Below, one piece after another: positions 1 through 7,295 of a DNA stretch of 64,000 nt. Every line of letters starts with the position of its first letter. Positions within the stretch are counted from its first letter, which is position 1. Location: NCBI GenBank assembly GCA_025504975.1, contig JANUWI010000009.1, positions 1 to 64,000 on the forward strand. Direction: 5' to 3'. The notes beneath the pieces were generated by a model, which was given only the letters and a program-made list of their open reading frames with translations, did no database searches and was not told where the DNA came from. The position numbers were made by a program, and so were the translations under genes. The DNA is from Plenodomus lindquistii (taxonomy: Eukaryota; Ascomycota; Dothideomycetes; Pleosporales; Leptosphaeriaceae).

Positions 1-204
1 TAACCCTGACCCTAACCCTAATCGGTTAACCAGAACTATGAATACCAACACGCCCCCCTCGGGCCAACATCTCTACAGATAAGCCCAGCGAACGATATCC
101 TTTGCTTGCCGCCGGTCCCACTGTAAAACCGGTATTCTGAGACAAGCCCAGCGCTTATCTCGGAGGCAAGGCAGACTCATCGGGGGAATCCCCCCGAGGC
201 GATG

Positions 205-211
205 TATATAA
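205..211 (+). promoter_or_regulatory. TATA-like box in the pseudo-LTR
   Basis: TATATAA lies 15 nt upstream of the ribozyme and is conserved in the second pseudo-LTR (4206-4212). It is a plausible core promoter for the element. Its use is not shown. Confidence 0.35.
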
Positions 212-220
212 ACTGCTCTC

Positions 221-310
221 CTGTCGCTCCTGACGAGTTTCTTTCTGTAGATCCAACAAGAAACGAAAAGTATCTCCTCACAAGAGATATTTAGAGTCTT
301 CATTTTACAG
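221..310 (+). ncRNA. Type I hammerhead ribozyme (5' pseudo-LTR copy)
   Basis: All parts of the hammerhead core are present in order. The CUGACGA box (230-236) is followed by a perfect 7-bp stem II (237-243 with 258-264). Next is GAA (265-267), then a 9-bp stem III (268-276 with 284-292, one G-U pair) with a 7-nt loop. The predicted cleavage site follows UA at 292-293. Stem I is open: 226-229 pairs with 294-297, and an outer CTGT/ACAG helix pairs 221-224 with 307-310. Known PLEs in several lineages carry such ribozymes in their pseudo-LTRs, thought to process the transcript. The fold was made by eye; self-cleavage is inferred. Confidence 0.85.
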
Positions 311-397
311 AAAGAATAAAATCCAATCGAGTTCCTCTTCAGTGGCTCTGTCACTCTTTAACCCTAACCCTCCTCAACAACACCTCTTTTGGTCACC

Positions 398-1396
398 ATG
401 TCCGCTTCACCACACACTCCTCAACGAGGACAGCAGAACCGCGCCAGGGCGGGCCCCTCACCCCGCCAAGACGATATGGAGGTTGACTCGTCAACCATTC
501 CCGTTGAAACCCAATCCAGCGTCAATTCGGAATTGCATAATCGACGAATGGCCCTCGGGCTTGAAGTCGTTTCTGCTTTTCTGAAGAAAATCGTCAACTC
601 GCGCAGCGTTGCACAACTGGTGTCTAGCGTTCCAGCCGTAGCACAGGACAGAACTCGAGTCAATCTTGACAACATTGTGCAAGCACACGTCAAGAAAGCG
701 CTTGCAGTCTCCCTCCTCGCGGAATGGAGATATTGCATCGCTAAAGAAAACTTCGACTCTATCCTGGAGCTTAAATCCCTTCGTGCTCCGTCCATTCAGG
801 TCAGCAAGCTTGCTGAACACGGCGGTAGCATCCCGCGAAATTTCGATGAATCTCTCAAGGAAGCCAAAAAGCTGTCACTCACCCGCATGATCGAAATCAA
901 GGACCTTGAGGTGCAATCCCTGACCGGTCTAGGCAACCAGACACAGCAGGCGAATTTACTACACAGAAGCTGGTTACCCATCGCCCAGATGGAAGGGGTG
1001 AGCTTTGAGGCCTCGGCTATTCTGCTCGACCCCGCCTGCTCCCTGTCCCTGGTACAATCAGCCATATCAATTGGAGAGAATACTGCGCAGAAACAGATGA
1101 GCCTTAGGGCAAAGAAATCTAGCACAGTTAAAAGAGCACGTAGAGACGGGACAGCCGTCATGCCAACGGACTCCAAAAGTCTCGAAGTGTTCGTCAAAGA
1201 AATCGCGAAACGGCAAAGGCAGTCTGCCCAAGACAAGGCCAAAGCCAACAAGAAAAAATCGGGAAAAGGTCGGAGAGGGGCTGGTCCCTCCAAGACCAAA
1301 AACCAGAAGAATCCCAACAAAATTGGGAAGAAGAACCGCCAACAAAAAAACGGAAAACGCGGTTCTTCCTCCAGAAGGCAGCCCAAGAAGCCTTAG
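398..1396 (+). CDS. PLE ORF1, basic putative nucleic-acid-binding protein
   Basis: 332-residue protein starting at an ATG in good context (ACCATGTCC), 41 nt after the pseudo-LTR. I recognise no named domain. The first ~60 residues are polar and probably disordered, and the middle (~65-230) looks helical. The last ~100 residues are packed with Lys and Arg and low-complexity KKK/RRG/GKR stretches, as in RNA-binding chaperones of retroelements. ORF1 proteins of this sort precede the RT in other telomeric PLEs, where they may package the RNA; that role is inferred here. The 3' quarter overlaps the open ORF2 frame (1144-1396), and a slippery heptamer lies 43 nt before the stop. The protein is therefore probably made both alone and as an ORF1-RT fusion. 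Confidence 0.75.
   Translation: MSASPHTPQRGQQNRARAGPSPRQDDMEVDSSTIPVETQSSVNSELHNRRMALGLEVVSAFLKKIVNSRSVAQLVSSVPAVAQDRTRVNLDNIVQAHVKKALAVSLLAEWRYCIAKENFDSILELKSLRAPSIQVSKLAEHGGSIPRNFDESLKEAKKLSLTRMIEIKDLEVQSLTGLGNQTQQANLLHRSWLPIAQMEGVSFEASAILLDPACSLSLVQSAISIGENTAQKQMSLRAKKSSTVKRARRDGTAVMPTDSKSLEVFVKEIAKRQRQSAQDKAKANKKKSGKGRRGAGPSKTKNQKNPNKIGKKNRQQKNGKRGSSSRRQPKKP
1345..1351 (+). promoter_or_regulatory. Programmed -1 ribosomal frameshift heptamer A AAA AAC
   Basis: The heptamer sits in the right register: the ORF1 codons are AAA (1346-1348) and AAC (1349-1351), so a -1 slip re-pairs both tRNAs and enters the ORF2 frame at CGG (1351). It is the same heptamer used by several retroviruses. ORF2 has no ATG near its beginning, which supports frameshifting. 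A small hairpin (1365-1368 with 1374-1377) starts 13 nt downstream; a stronger pseudoknot was not established. Confidence 0.65.
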
Positions 1397-3468
1397 ATGC
1401 ACCGGCTCCCTTTGCATCAGGCAAGCTGCCTTTGGAGTTCTACCAACTCTCAAGTAACACTGCACAACACATGTACATCTGGCGTACATGGCCGTCTCAT
1501 TGGTTTGAGACTCTCATGTCATGGAAACCAGGTGTACACAAACTCGATGGTGTCAGACTTCCCCCGGACATCGAGTACACCCTTAGTGTAAACTTGAAAC
1601 ACCTCTTCCCTATTCGATATTCGGAAAAGGTTGCTGAAGATTGGTTCGAGGAACTTTGCCGCAAGGCCAGACTCCTCACCTATTTTTGGAAAAAAGGTAA
1701 CGATCAAGATGACGTTACCCCCGACTGGGCGAAATCAATCCCGTATCTCGCTTCCGGTTGGGACCCTGGCATTGACGACGACTGGTTTGCAGATGGTATT
1801 CTTGACGGGAGGAAGACTCTGCGTCATGCGCTCCATGAGCGATCTATACCCCGACGAGATGTAAAGGACGATGCTCTCTTTCATGTGACCGTCCATCCAA
1901 AAAACCTGCAAAGATGGCTGTCGGAAGCTCAGCTTCTGGCTTTCATCACCGACAAAAACCTGGGGATTGTCGTCGTCACTCGTGAATGGTACGAGGAACA
2001 AATCCAAGCCTTTTTGGATCTACCATCACCTTCAACAGCGCATCTCCCTCCCAGGGAGCGCCGTCCGCTGTTTGAGGTTCAGCATCAAGGAAAGGAAGCT
2101 TTTACCGATTTCTTCACGGGTTGCGTCAATGACCTGAACGGTAGAATGCTCAAGATGCCCAACGGCGAAGTTTTTCCGTTCCTTTCTTCAAAAAAGGTAC
2201 AAAAATTCTGGCGTTCAGCGTATTCCAATACGACAATCCCTGTCTTCCATGGTATCCCAAAGATTCACAAAAATCCATGGAAGATTCGGCCAATAGTCCC
2301 TATGCATTCTTATGTGTTAGGACCGCTGGCCAGGATTTTGCACGCCCTTCTCTTACCGGTTCAACGATCTTTCCCATGGATATGTGAAAGCAGTCGGAAT
2401 CTGTGTTCAGAAGTCGCAGATTTTAATAGGAGATTGGAAACTTCTCCACGTCTCCATTCTGGAGATGTGACGGGCATGTACACGAATATTCAATGGAGGT
2501 ATTTTCGTGATGCCCTGCAGCTTATCTTATCTTCCGGCGACTGGTATGATGAGCAGACCAGGAACTGGATTTTAGACGCTGCCGAACGAATCTGGTTTAG
2601 CGCCTTGTTTCAGCTCGGACCATACTTGGTTAGTCAGACAGACGGAGTGCCAATGGGGCTACATTGCGCTCCAGTCTTTGCAAACCTTTTCATGGCCTTC
2701 TACGAACAAGGATTCATCAACGCGTCACCATCTCTGTTTTACAGACGATACATTGATGATATCTTCGCCCTTGACCCTTCGGACGAAGCGCTAGATCGAT
2801 TACGCGTCCCCGGACTTTCGATCCAATGGACGCATTCCGCCCACGAACTCCCGTTCCTCGACGTACGCTTCCACACGCACCCCGAGTCGGCGGAGGTGTG
2901 CTTCGCGCCTTATCACAAGGCGCTTAGCCACCACCAATATATCCCATGGGCAAGCGCCCATCCCCTGTCGGTCAAGAAGGGGATGATCAAAGGCGAGCTC
3001 AGCCGGGTCCGCGCAATATGCTATAAGGAGTCATACTTTTTGACATGGAAGGCGACATTTTTGTCGTGGCTCCGAGCGCGCGGCTGGCCAAATCGGGTGT
3101 TACACTCCTGGGCACGGCAAGTCCAATGGCGATCTTACTTTCCCGGCTCCGGGCTGGAGAAAAGGGAAAGGACGAAAGCAATCATTGCCGTGTCCGAATA
3201 TAACCCCGTATGGGATCAGGTTTCTTCGACCGCTATCTGGGAGAACATGAGGAAAGCATGGTTCCGTCATGGGCTTACGGACCTGCCATACCCACCAAAT
3301 GTTCTTGTTGCCAAGAAACGCACAAAGTCCATGTGGGACTCTGTGCGAGCGGTAAATCGAAATATCCTTTTTAAGGAAATCGAAGAAATCGACATCGAGG
3401 ATTTGTCGGTATCTGTGTCATCCTTAAGCACAGAAATGCCCTATCAGTCCCCTCGAGCTCTGACCTGA
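1351..3468 (+). CDS. PLE reverse transcriptase (ORF2, read by -1 frameshift)
   Basis: About 705 codons after the predicted slip. The frame is open from 1144 but lacks an early ATG, so translation probably comes from ORF1 by -1 frameshifting (fusion ~1020 residues). RT motifs of the PLE/telomerase-like type appear in order: KIHK...RPIVP near 2260-2300, the first catalytic Asp in GDVTGMYTNI (codon 2464-2466), GVPMGLHCAP near 2644-2673, the YIDD box with the catalytic Asp pair at 2755-2760, then LPFLDVRF near 2850. No GIY-YIG domain follows. A KKRK cluster just after the shift could serve as a nuclear signal. The enzyme would copy element RNA onto a chromosome 3' end, a role known for the family and inferred here. 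Confidence 0.88.
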   Translation, partial: RKTRFFLQKAAQEALDAPAPFASGKLPLEFYQLSSNTAQHMYIWRTWPSHWFETLMSWKPGVHKLDGVRLPPDIEYTLSVNLKHLFPIRYSEKVAEDWFEELCRKARLLTYFWKKGNDQDDVTPDWAKSIPYLASGWDPGIDDDWFADGILDGRKTLRHALHERSIPRRDVKDDALFHVTVHPKNLQRWLSEAQLLAFITDKNLGIVVVTREWYEEQIQAFLDLPSPSTAHLPPRERRPLFEVQHQGKEAFTDFFTGCVNDLNGRMLKMPNGEVFPFLSSKKVQKFWRSAYSNTTIPVFHGIPKIHKNPWKIRPIVPMHSYVLGPLARILHALLLPVQRSFPWICESSRNLCSEVADFNRRLETSPRLHSGDVTGMYTNIQWRYFRDALQLILSSGDWYDEQTRNWILDAAERIWFSALFQLGPYLVSQTDGVPMGLHCAPVFANLFMAFYEQGFINASPSLFYRRYIDDIFALDPSDEALDRLRVPGLSIQWTHSAHELPFLDVRFHTHPESAEVCFAPYHKALSHHQYIPWASAHPLSVKKGMIKGELSRVRAICYKESYFLTWKATFLSWLRARGWPNRVLHSWARQVQWRSYFPGSGLEKRERTKAIIAVSEYNPVWDQVSSTAIWENMRKAWFRHGLTDLPYPPNVLVAKKRTKSMWDSVRAVNRNILFKEIEEIDIEDLSVSVSSLSTEMPYQSPRALT

Positions 3469-4001
3469 GCCTTGAGTTTCAAAGAAAGGCTGCTTCCTGC
3501 GTAATGCTTGAAGCCGTTGACACCCTTCTAGGAACCTCATACCACCTGAAGCCCGCCTGAAGTCTCCTCGCCTGTCAGCCGTGAATACTGAAGGGGTAAC
3601 CCGGATGCTGAAGCGCATGGCGAAGGAACGGATAGGGGTGAATAGTGGTGTCTGGAACCTTTCCTGACCCTTGCTGTGTATCGCGACGCACTATGCCTAG
3701 CTTTCACACCTCAAGGAGCATCAACATGGCTGTCTTGAGAGGAACCTGGAAACTGGTTTGCCCCTTCTTAGTACCACACGAAACGTGCTAGTAGCTTCGG
3801 CGAAGACACAAAGTACTGTGCGAAGAGTCGGGAGATCATTTGCCCAATTCTCTTACAGCCATTTTGACGTTGGGGGAAGAAAGACAATTGGGGAAAGAAC
3901 GAGAGGAGATTGGTAAGTCATTTCGGTGTTATTTCGATTAAGGTCGACCATTGCGGTTTCTGGAAACAGACGGAATAGGAGAAGGGCAAGCGCCAAGGCG
4001 C
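3469..4001 (+). other. 3' untranslated region of the PLE
   Basis: Between the RT stop and the second pseudo-LTR. I see no reading frame worth calling and no repeat. It ends in a short CG-rich stretch (GCGCCAAGGCG) that abuts the telomere-like opening of the 3' pseudo-LTR. Confidence 0.6.
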
Positions 4002-4361
4002 TAACCCTGACCCTAACCCTAATCGGTTAACCAGAACTATGAATACCAACACGCTCCCCTCGGGCCAACATCTCTACAGATAAGCCCAGCGAACGATATC
4101 CTTTGCTTGCCGCCGGTCCCACTGTAAAACCGGTATTCTGAGACAAGCCCAGCGCTTATCTCGGAGGCAAGGCAGACTCATCGGGGGAATCCCCCCGAGG
4201 CGATGTATATAACCTGCTCTCCTGTCGCTCCTGACGAGTTTCTTTCTGTAGATCCAACAAGAAACGAAAAGTATCTCCTCACAAGAGATATTTAGAGTCT
4301 TCATTTTACAGAAAGAATAAAAATCCAATCGAGTTCTTCTTCAGTGGCTTTGTCACTCTTT
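4002..4361 (+). repeat. 3' pseudo-LTR of the PLE
   Basis: Second copy of 1-357 at an offset of 4001 bp (4002 after a one-base insertion in an A run near 4320). It keeps the telomere-like opening, the GC hairpin, the TATATAA box and the ribozyme. It runs straight into the CCCTAA array at 4362. Confidence 0.88.
4222..4311 (+). ncRNA. Type I hammerhead ribozyme (3' pseudo-LTR copy)
   Basis: Same core as the first copy, with no change in the paired regions: CUGACGA at 4231-4237, stem II 4238-4244/4259-4265, GAA at 4266-4268, and cleavage predicted after 4294. If both ribozymes cut, the released RNA is 4001 nt long and spans ORF1, ORF2 and the 3' UTR. Confidence 0.85.
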
Positions 4362-4473
4362 TAACCCTAACCCTAACCCTAACCCTAACCCTAACCCTAA
4401 CCCTAACCCTAACCCTAACCCTAACCCTAACCCTAACCCTAACCCTAACCCTAACCCTAACCCTAACCCTAAA
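4362..4473. repeat. Internal telomere repeat tract (CCCTAA)~18
   Basis: About 18 perfect CCCTAA units in left-telomere orientation, immediately inside the PLE. The tract probably marks the chromosome end as it was when the element was added. Confidence 0.95.
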
Positions 4474-4781
4474 CTAGATTTTTATAGTTACTAATAATAG
4501 CTAGATAAATAATAGGCTTAGTTTAAACTAGTTAAAGTACTTTAATAAGTATATAAAAAAAAATACTATTAGTATAGTACATTTATTTATAGTTAATAAC
4601 TATAAAAGCTTTTATTTATTTAAATTCTACTAGTACTATAAAAAATATAAAATTATAACTTTTTATATACTTTTTTATTTATTATATTTTCTATAGCTAT
4701 TTAATAATAGTTATTTTATACTTTTAAATAAAGTATATAGCTACTAAGCTAAAAATTAAATATATAATTAAATTAAATATA
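4474..4781. other. AT-rich RIP-type DNA
   Basis: Nearly pure A/T with many stops in all frames and no recognisable gene. It resembles RIP-degraded repeat DNA and ends at the TA target site of the first pogo/Fot1-like transposon. Confidence 0.6.
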
Positions 4782-4827
4782 ACGTATTCCACCAGCGAGC
4801 CGGTCAACCCAGCGAGCCGGTCAAAAT
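4782..4827 (+). repeat. Left terminal inverted repeat, transposon copy 1
   Basis: 46 bp, exact inverse of 6583-6628, containing a doubled 16-bp CCAGCGAGCCGGTCAA motif. Confidence 0.93.
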
Positions 4828-4861
4828 CTGCCAAGCCTTGTACTTATCCCATCGCCCTACC

Positions 4862-6556
4862 ATGGACCAACAACGTCGCGAGCTGCTAATACAGAACGAA
4901 GGGAGAATACAGCTTGCTATCCAAGCCTACGAAGCCGGCCAATTTAAGAGCCATCGAGCTGCAGCTGCAGCTTTCAGCGTCAATCAACGCAGGCTCTCTG
5001 AACGGATTAACGGAATCACTCCACGCTCCCAAACTCGACCTAACTGCCAGAAACTCACTGCCACCGAAGAGCAGACGATTGTCCGATATATTCTCAACCT
5101 TGATTCGCGAGGGTTTGCCCCCCGGCTGTGCGAGGTAGAAGATATGGCCAATAAGATACTAGGGGTACGCGACGGGACACCGGTGGGCAAGCACTGGGCT
5201 GAGCGCTTTGTAACGCGCTCCGGCGAGCTCAAGATGGCTTTCAATCGAGCAAAGGATAGGCAGAGGATAAGGCAGGAGGATCCAGAGATCATTGGCGCGT
5301 GGTTCAAGCTCGTGGATGAGACAAAAGCCAAGTACGGTGTCCAGGACAACGACGTCCACAACTTCGACGAGACTGGCTTCCAGATGGGCGTAATTGGGTC
5401 TATGAAAGTCGTCACAGGCTCTGAGAGACGTAATCGGCCAGACCTCATCCAGCCGGGCGATCGTGAGTGGGTTACCGTTATCCAGAGCATATGCGCCTCA
5501 GGGGATGCAACCCCGCCTTTTATTATCTACAAAGGACGTGTACACATCTCTGCGTGGTACGAGGAGGCCAGTATCCCTTACAACTGGAAACTCTCAGTCT
5601 CTGAGAACGGCTGGACAAATAACGCGCTTGGGCTGGAGTGGTTGAAGCACTTTGACGCGCATACAAAGGCGCAAAAGGTGGGGGTATACCGGTTGCTGAT
5701 CTTGGACGGCCACGAGAGCCACCTTAACCAAGAGTTTAAGGACTACTGCGTGGAGAACAAGATCCTAACACTCTGTATGCCCCCCCATTCATCCCACATC
5801 CTCCAGCCACTTGATGTGGTGTGTTTCTCGCCGTTGAAGCGCAAGTACTCCCAGCGCGTGCGAGACTTGGCACGCCGACGCGTCTTCCACATCAACAAGG
5901 AAGGCTTCCTCCCAGCCTTCAAAGACGCGTTTTTTGACGTGTTTACGGTTGACAACTGTCGAAAGGCCTTTGAGGCATCAGGGCTAGTCCCTACCAACGC
6001 GCAGGTAGTGTTGGATCGCCTTGAGGTGCGGTTACGTACCCCACCTCAACCCTCCCCTCCGGCAAACCCATGGCAATCGAAGACTCCAAGCAATACTCAT
6101 GAATTTGGGTCTCAGTCAAAGCTCGTACGCGAGTCCTTTACTCGGTCGCCTGTAACTGCACAAGCTGGCTTCTCACAGCTCGTGAAAGGGGCTGAACTAA
6201 TGCTGCACCAAAACGCTCTTCTTCAAGCCCGTAACCACGAGCTTGAGGAGCAATTGGCGGAGATGACAAAGAGGAAGGGGCGTAAAAGAAAGAGGATCCA
6301 GCAAGGAGGCACTCTTGAGTACGGTGCCGGGTCGCAGGCTGCTACAGCCTCGACTGCGGCGCCTAATCTATTAAAACGTGCGCGTGGTGGTGGTGGTCAA
6401 GCACCTGCTCAACCAGGTGTCCGACGCTGTGGCAATTGTGGAGGGACTGGGCACAACGCTCGTACGTGCCAGAAAGGTTCAGAAAGTACTTCTGAATCAG
6501 ATGCGAGCTCTATAGCGGTAGAGTCAGATGTTGATAGTAATAATAATGACGATTGA
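4862..6556 (+). CDS. Pogo/Fot1-like transposase (DDE_1), copy 1
   Basis: 564 residues; the ATG at 4862 (ACCATGGAC) lies 34 nt inside the terminal repeat. The N-terminus (~1-60) looks like a Psq-type helix-turn-helix, followed by a CENP-B-like DNA-binding region (~65-140). The DDE_1 catalytic core has acidic residues at D169 (FDETGF), D282 (LDGHESH) and D318 (LQPLDV). Near the C-terminus a CCHC zinc knuckle (CGNCGGTGHNARTC) follows a basic RKRKR stretch. The enzyme would cut and paste the element at TA sites. The frame is uninterrupted, so activity is plausible. The protein I read from copy 2 differs at one residue (Tyr to His near 248). Confidence 0.93.
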   Translation: MDQQRRELLIQNEGRIQLAIQAYEAGQFKSHRAAAAAFSVNQRRLSERINGITPRSQTRPNCQKLTATEEQTIVRYILNLDSRGFAPRLCEVEDMANKILGVRDGTPVGKHWAERFVTRSGELKMAFNRAKDRQRIRQEDPEIIGAWFKLVDETKAKYGVQDNDVHNFDETGFQMGVIGSMKVVTGSERRNRPDLIQPGDREWVTVIQSICASGDATPPFIIYKGRVHISAWYEEASIPYNWKLSVSENGWTNNALGLEWLKHFDAHTKAQKVGVYRLLILDGHESHLNQEFKDYCVENKILTLCMPPHSSHILQPLDVVCFSPLKRKYSQRVRDLARRRVFHINKEGFLPAFKDAFFDVFTVDNCRKAFEASGLVPTNAQVVLDRLEVRLRTPPQPSPPANPWQSKTPSNTHEFGSQSKLVRESFTRSPVTAQAGFSQLVKGAELMLHQNALLQARNHELEEQLAEMTKRKGRKRKRIQQGGTLEYGAGSQAATASTAAPNLLKRARGGGGQAPAQPGVRRCGNCGGTGHNARTCQKGSESTSESDASSIAVESDVDSNNNDD

Positions 6557-6582
6557 AAACTTGGTGTTCATGATGCCAAGCT

Positions 6583-6628
6583 ATTTTGACCGGCTCGCTG
6601 GGTTGACCGGCTCGCTGGTGGAATACGT
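6583..6628 (-). repeat. Right terminal inverted repeat, transposon copy 1
   Basis: 46-bp inverse of 4782-4827, followed by the TA target duplication at 6629-6630. Confidence 0.93.
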
Positions 6629-6630
6629 TA

Positions 6631-7293
6631 TTACTAAAATTAAATTTTTACTATATTTTATTACTACTTTTAAAACTACTATTATTTAAAGTAATATCTA
6701 AAAAGGCTTTTAAAATATAAATTTAGTTTTTTTTTAATTTAAAAGCTATATTATTTAGTTTTAATATTAAACTATATATACTATTACTTTTTACTATTAA
6801 CTCTAAGCTCTAGTACTTCTAAACTCTAAATACTACTCTATAATTTAAATTATAATTAAAGCTTTTTATATTAAGAATTTAAAGCTATATAAATAGCTTA
6901 CTAATAGCTATAGTTAATATATTTAAGAAGTTTAGTAAAAATATAGCGCTAATAGTATATTAGATAGTATTAATATATAATAAAGTTATTTAATTTTAAA
7001 TAGTAAATAAAATAGCTATATAATATAAATTATATAAAAAAAAGTAGGTATAGAAAAAAAGTACTTTTATAGTTAAAAAAAGTTTATATTTAATAATTCT
7101 AAAAAAGTTTATAATACATAGTAATAAAAAAAAGCATTAAAAAAATACGTACTAAAAAAAGAAAATCTATATAATAGCGCTATAAACGCTATAGAAAAAG
7201 TAAATATAATATATAAATATATAAATAAAAAATAAAAAGTATTTCTAAATAGATTAGTTTACTATTTTTTTTATACTATTATTATTTATTATG
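6631..7293. other. AT-rich RIP-type DNA between the two transposons
   Basis: About 0.66 kb of almost pure A/T with no open frame. It is probably part of the same degraded repeat that hosts both insertions; I could not identify the parent element. Confidence 0.6.
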
Positions 7294-7295
7294 TA

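Larger units (their letters stand above)
1..357 (+). repeat. 5' pseudo-LTR of the PLE
   Basis: Direct repeat of 4002-4361, with a few substitutions (for example near 53, 211 and 335) and two one-base indels in A/T runs. It opens with three or four telomere-like units, one of them the variant CCCTGA. Then come a GC-rich hairpin (181-196: CGGGGG, loop AATC, CCCCCG), a TATATAA box and a hammerhead ribozyme. It is followed by two more CCCTAA units before the ORF1 leader. The start may be cut by the window edge. Confidence 0.85.
1..4361 (+). mobile_element. Telomere-associated endonuclease-lacking Penelope-like element (PLE)
   Basis: The element consists of two near-identical pseudo-LTRs (1-357 and 4002-4361) enclosing ORF1 and a reverse-transcriptase ORF2. 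It is followed directly by a CCCTAA tract. The RT motifs are of Penelope type, and no GIY-YIG endonuclease follows the RT domain: ORF2 stops shortly after it. PLEs lacking the endonuclease are known at telomeres of rotifers, fungi and other eukaryotes (Athena/Coprina types), where they use the exposed telomeric 3' end as primer. The orientation agrees: the 5' end faces the chromosome tip and the 3' end abuts telomere repeats. Both ORFs are open and the two pseudo-LTRs differ at only a few positions, so this copy looks young and possibly intact. Placement in a Coprina-like group is inference; a phylogeny would be needed. Confidence 0.85.
4782..6628 (+). mobile_element. Pogo/Fot1-like DNA transposon, copy 1
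   Basis: 1847 bp with perfect 46-bp terminal inverted repeats (4782-4827, 6583-6628) starting ACGTATTCCACC, flanked by TA on both sides, the Tc1/mariner-superfamily target site. Each terminal repeat holds two direct copies of CCAGCGAGCCGGTCAA, possibly the transposase binding sites. It encodes one intact transposase and is not RIP-degraded although its surroundings are. Confidence 0.93.

Noticed and set aside
73..354. 93-codon frame on the minus strand of the pseudo-LTR, also present at 4074-4328
   Set aside because: It lies over the ribozyme and hairpin and has no protein features; the repetition follows from the DNA repeat.
796..1386. 196-codon antisense frame under PLE ORF1
   Set aside because: It mirrors the Lys/Arg-rich sense codons (giving Phe/Leu-rich nonsense), so it is a shadow.
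4474..4781. Possible centromere or origin because of extreme AT content
   Set aside because: Position at the telomere, short length and the same character as RIP tracts elsewhere make degraded repeats the simpler reading.
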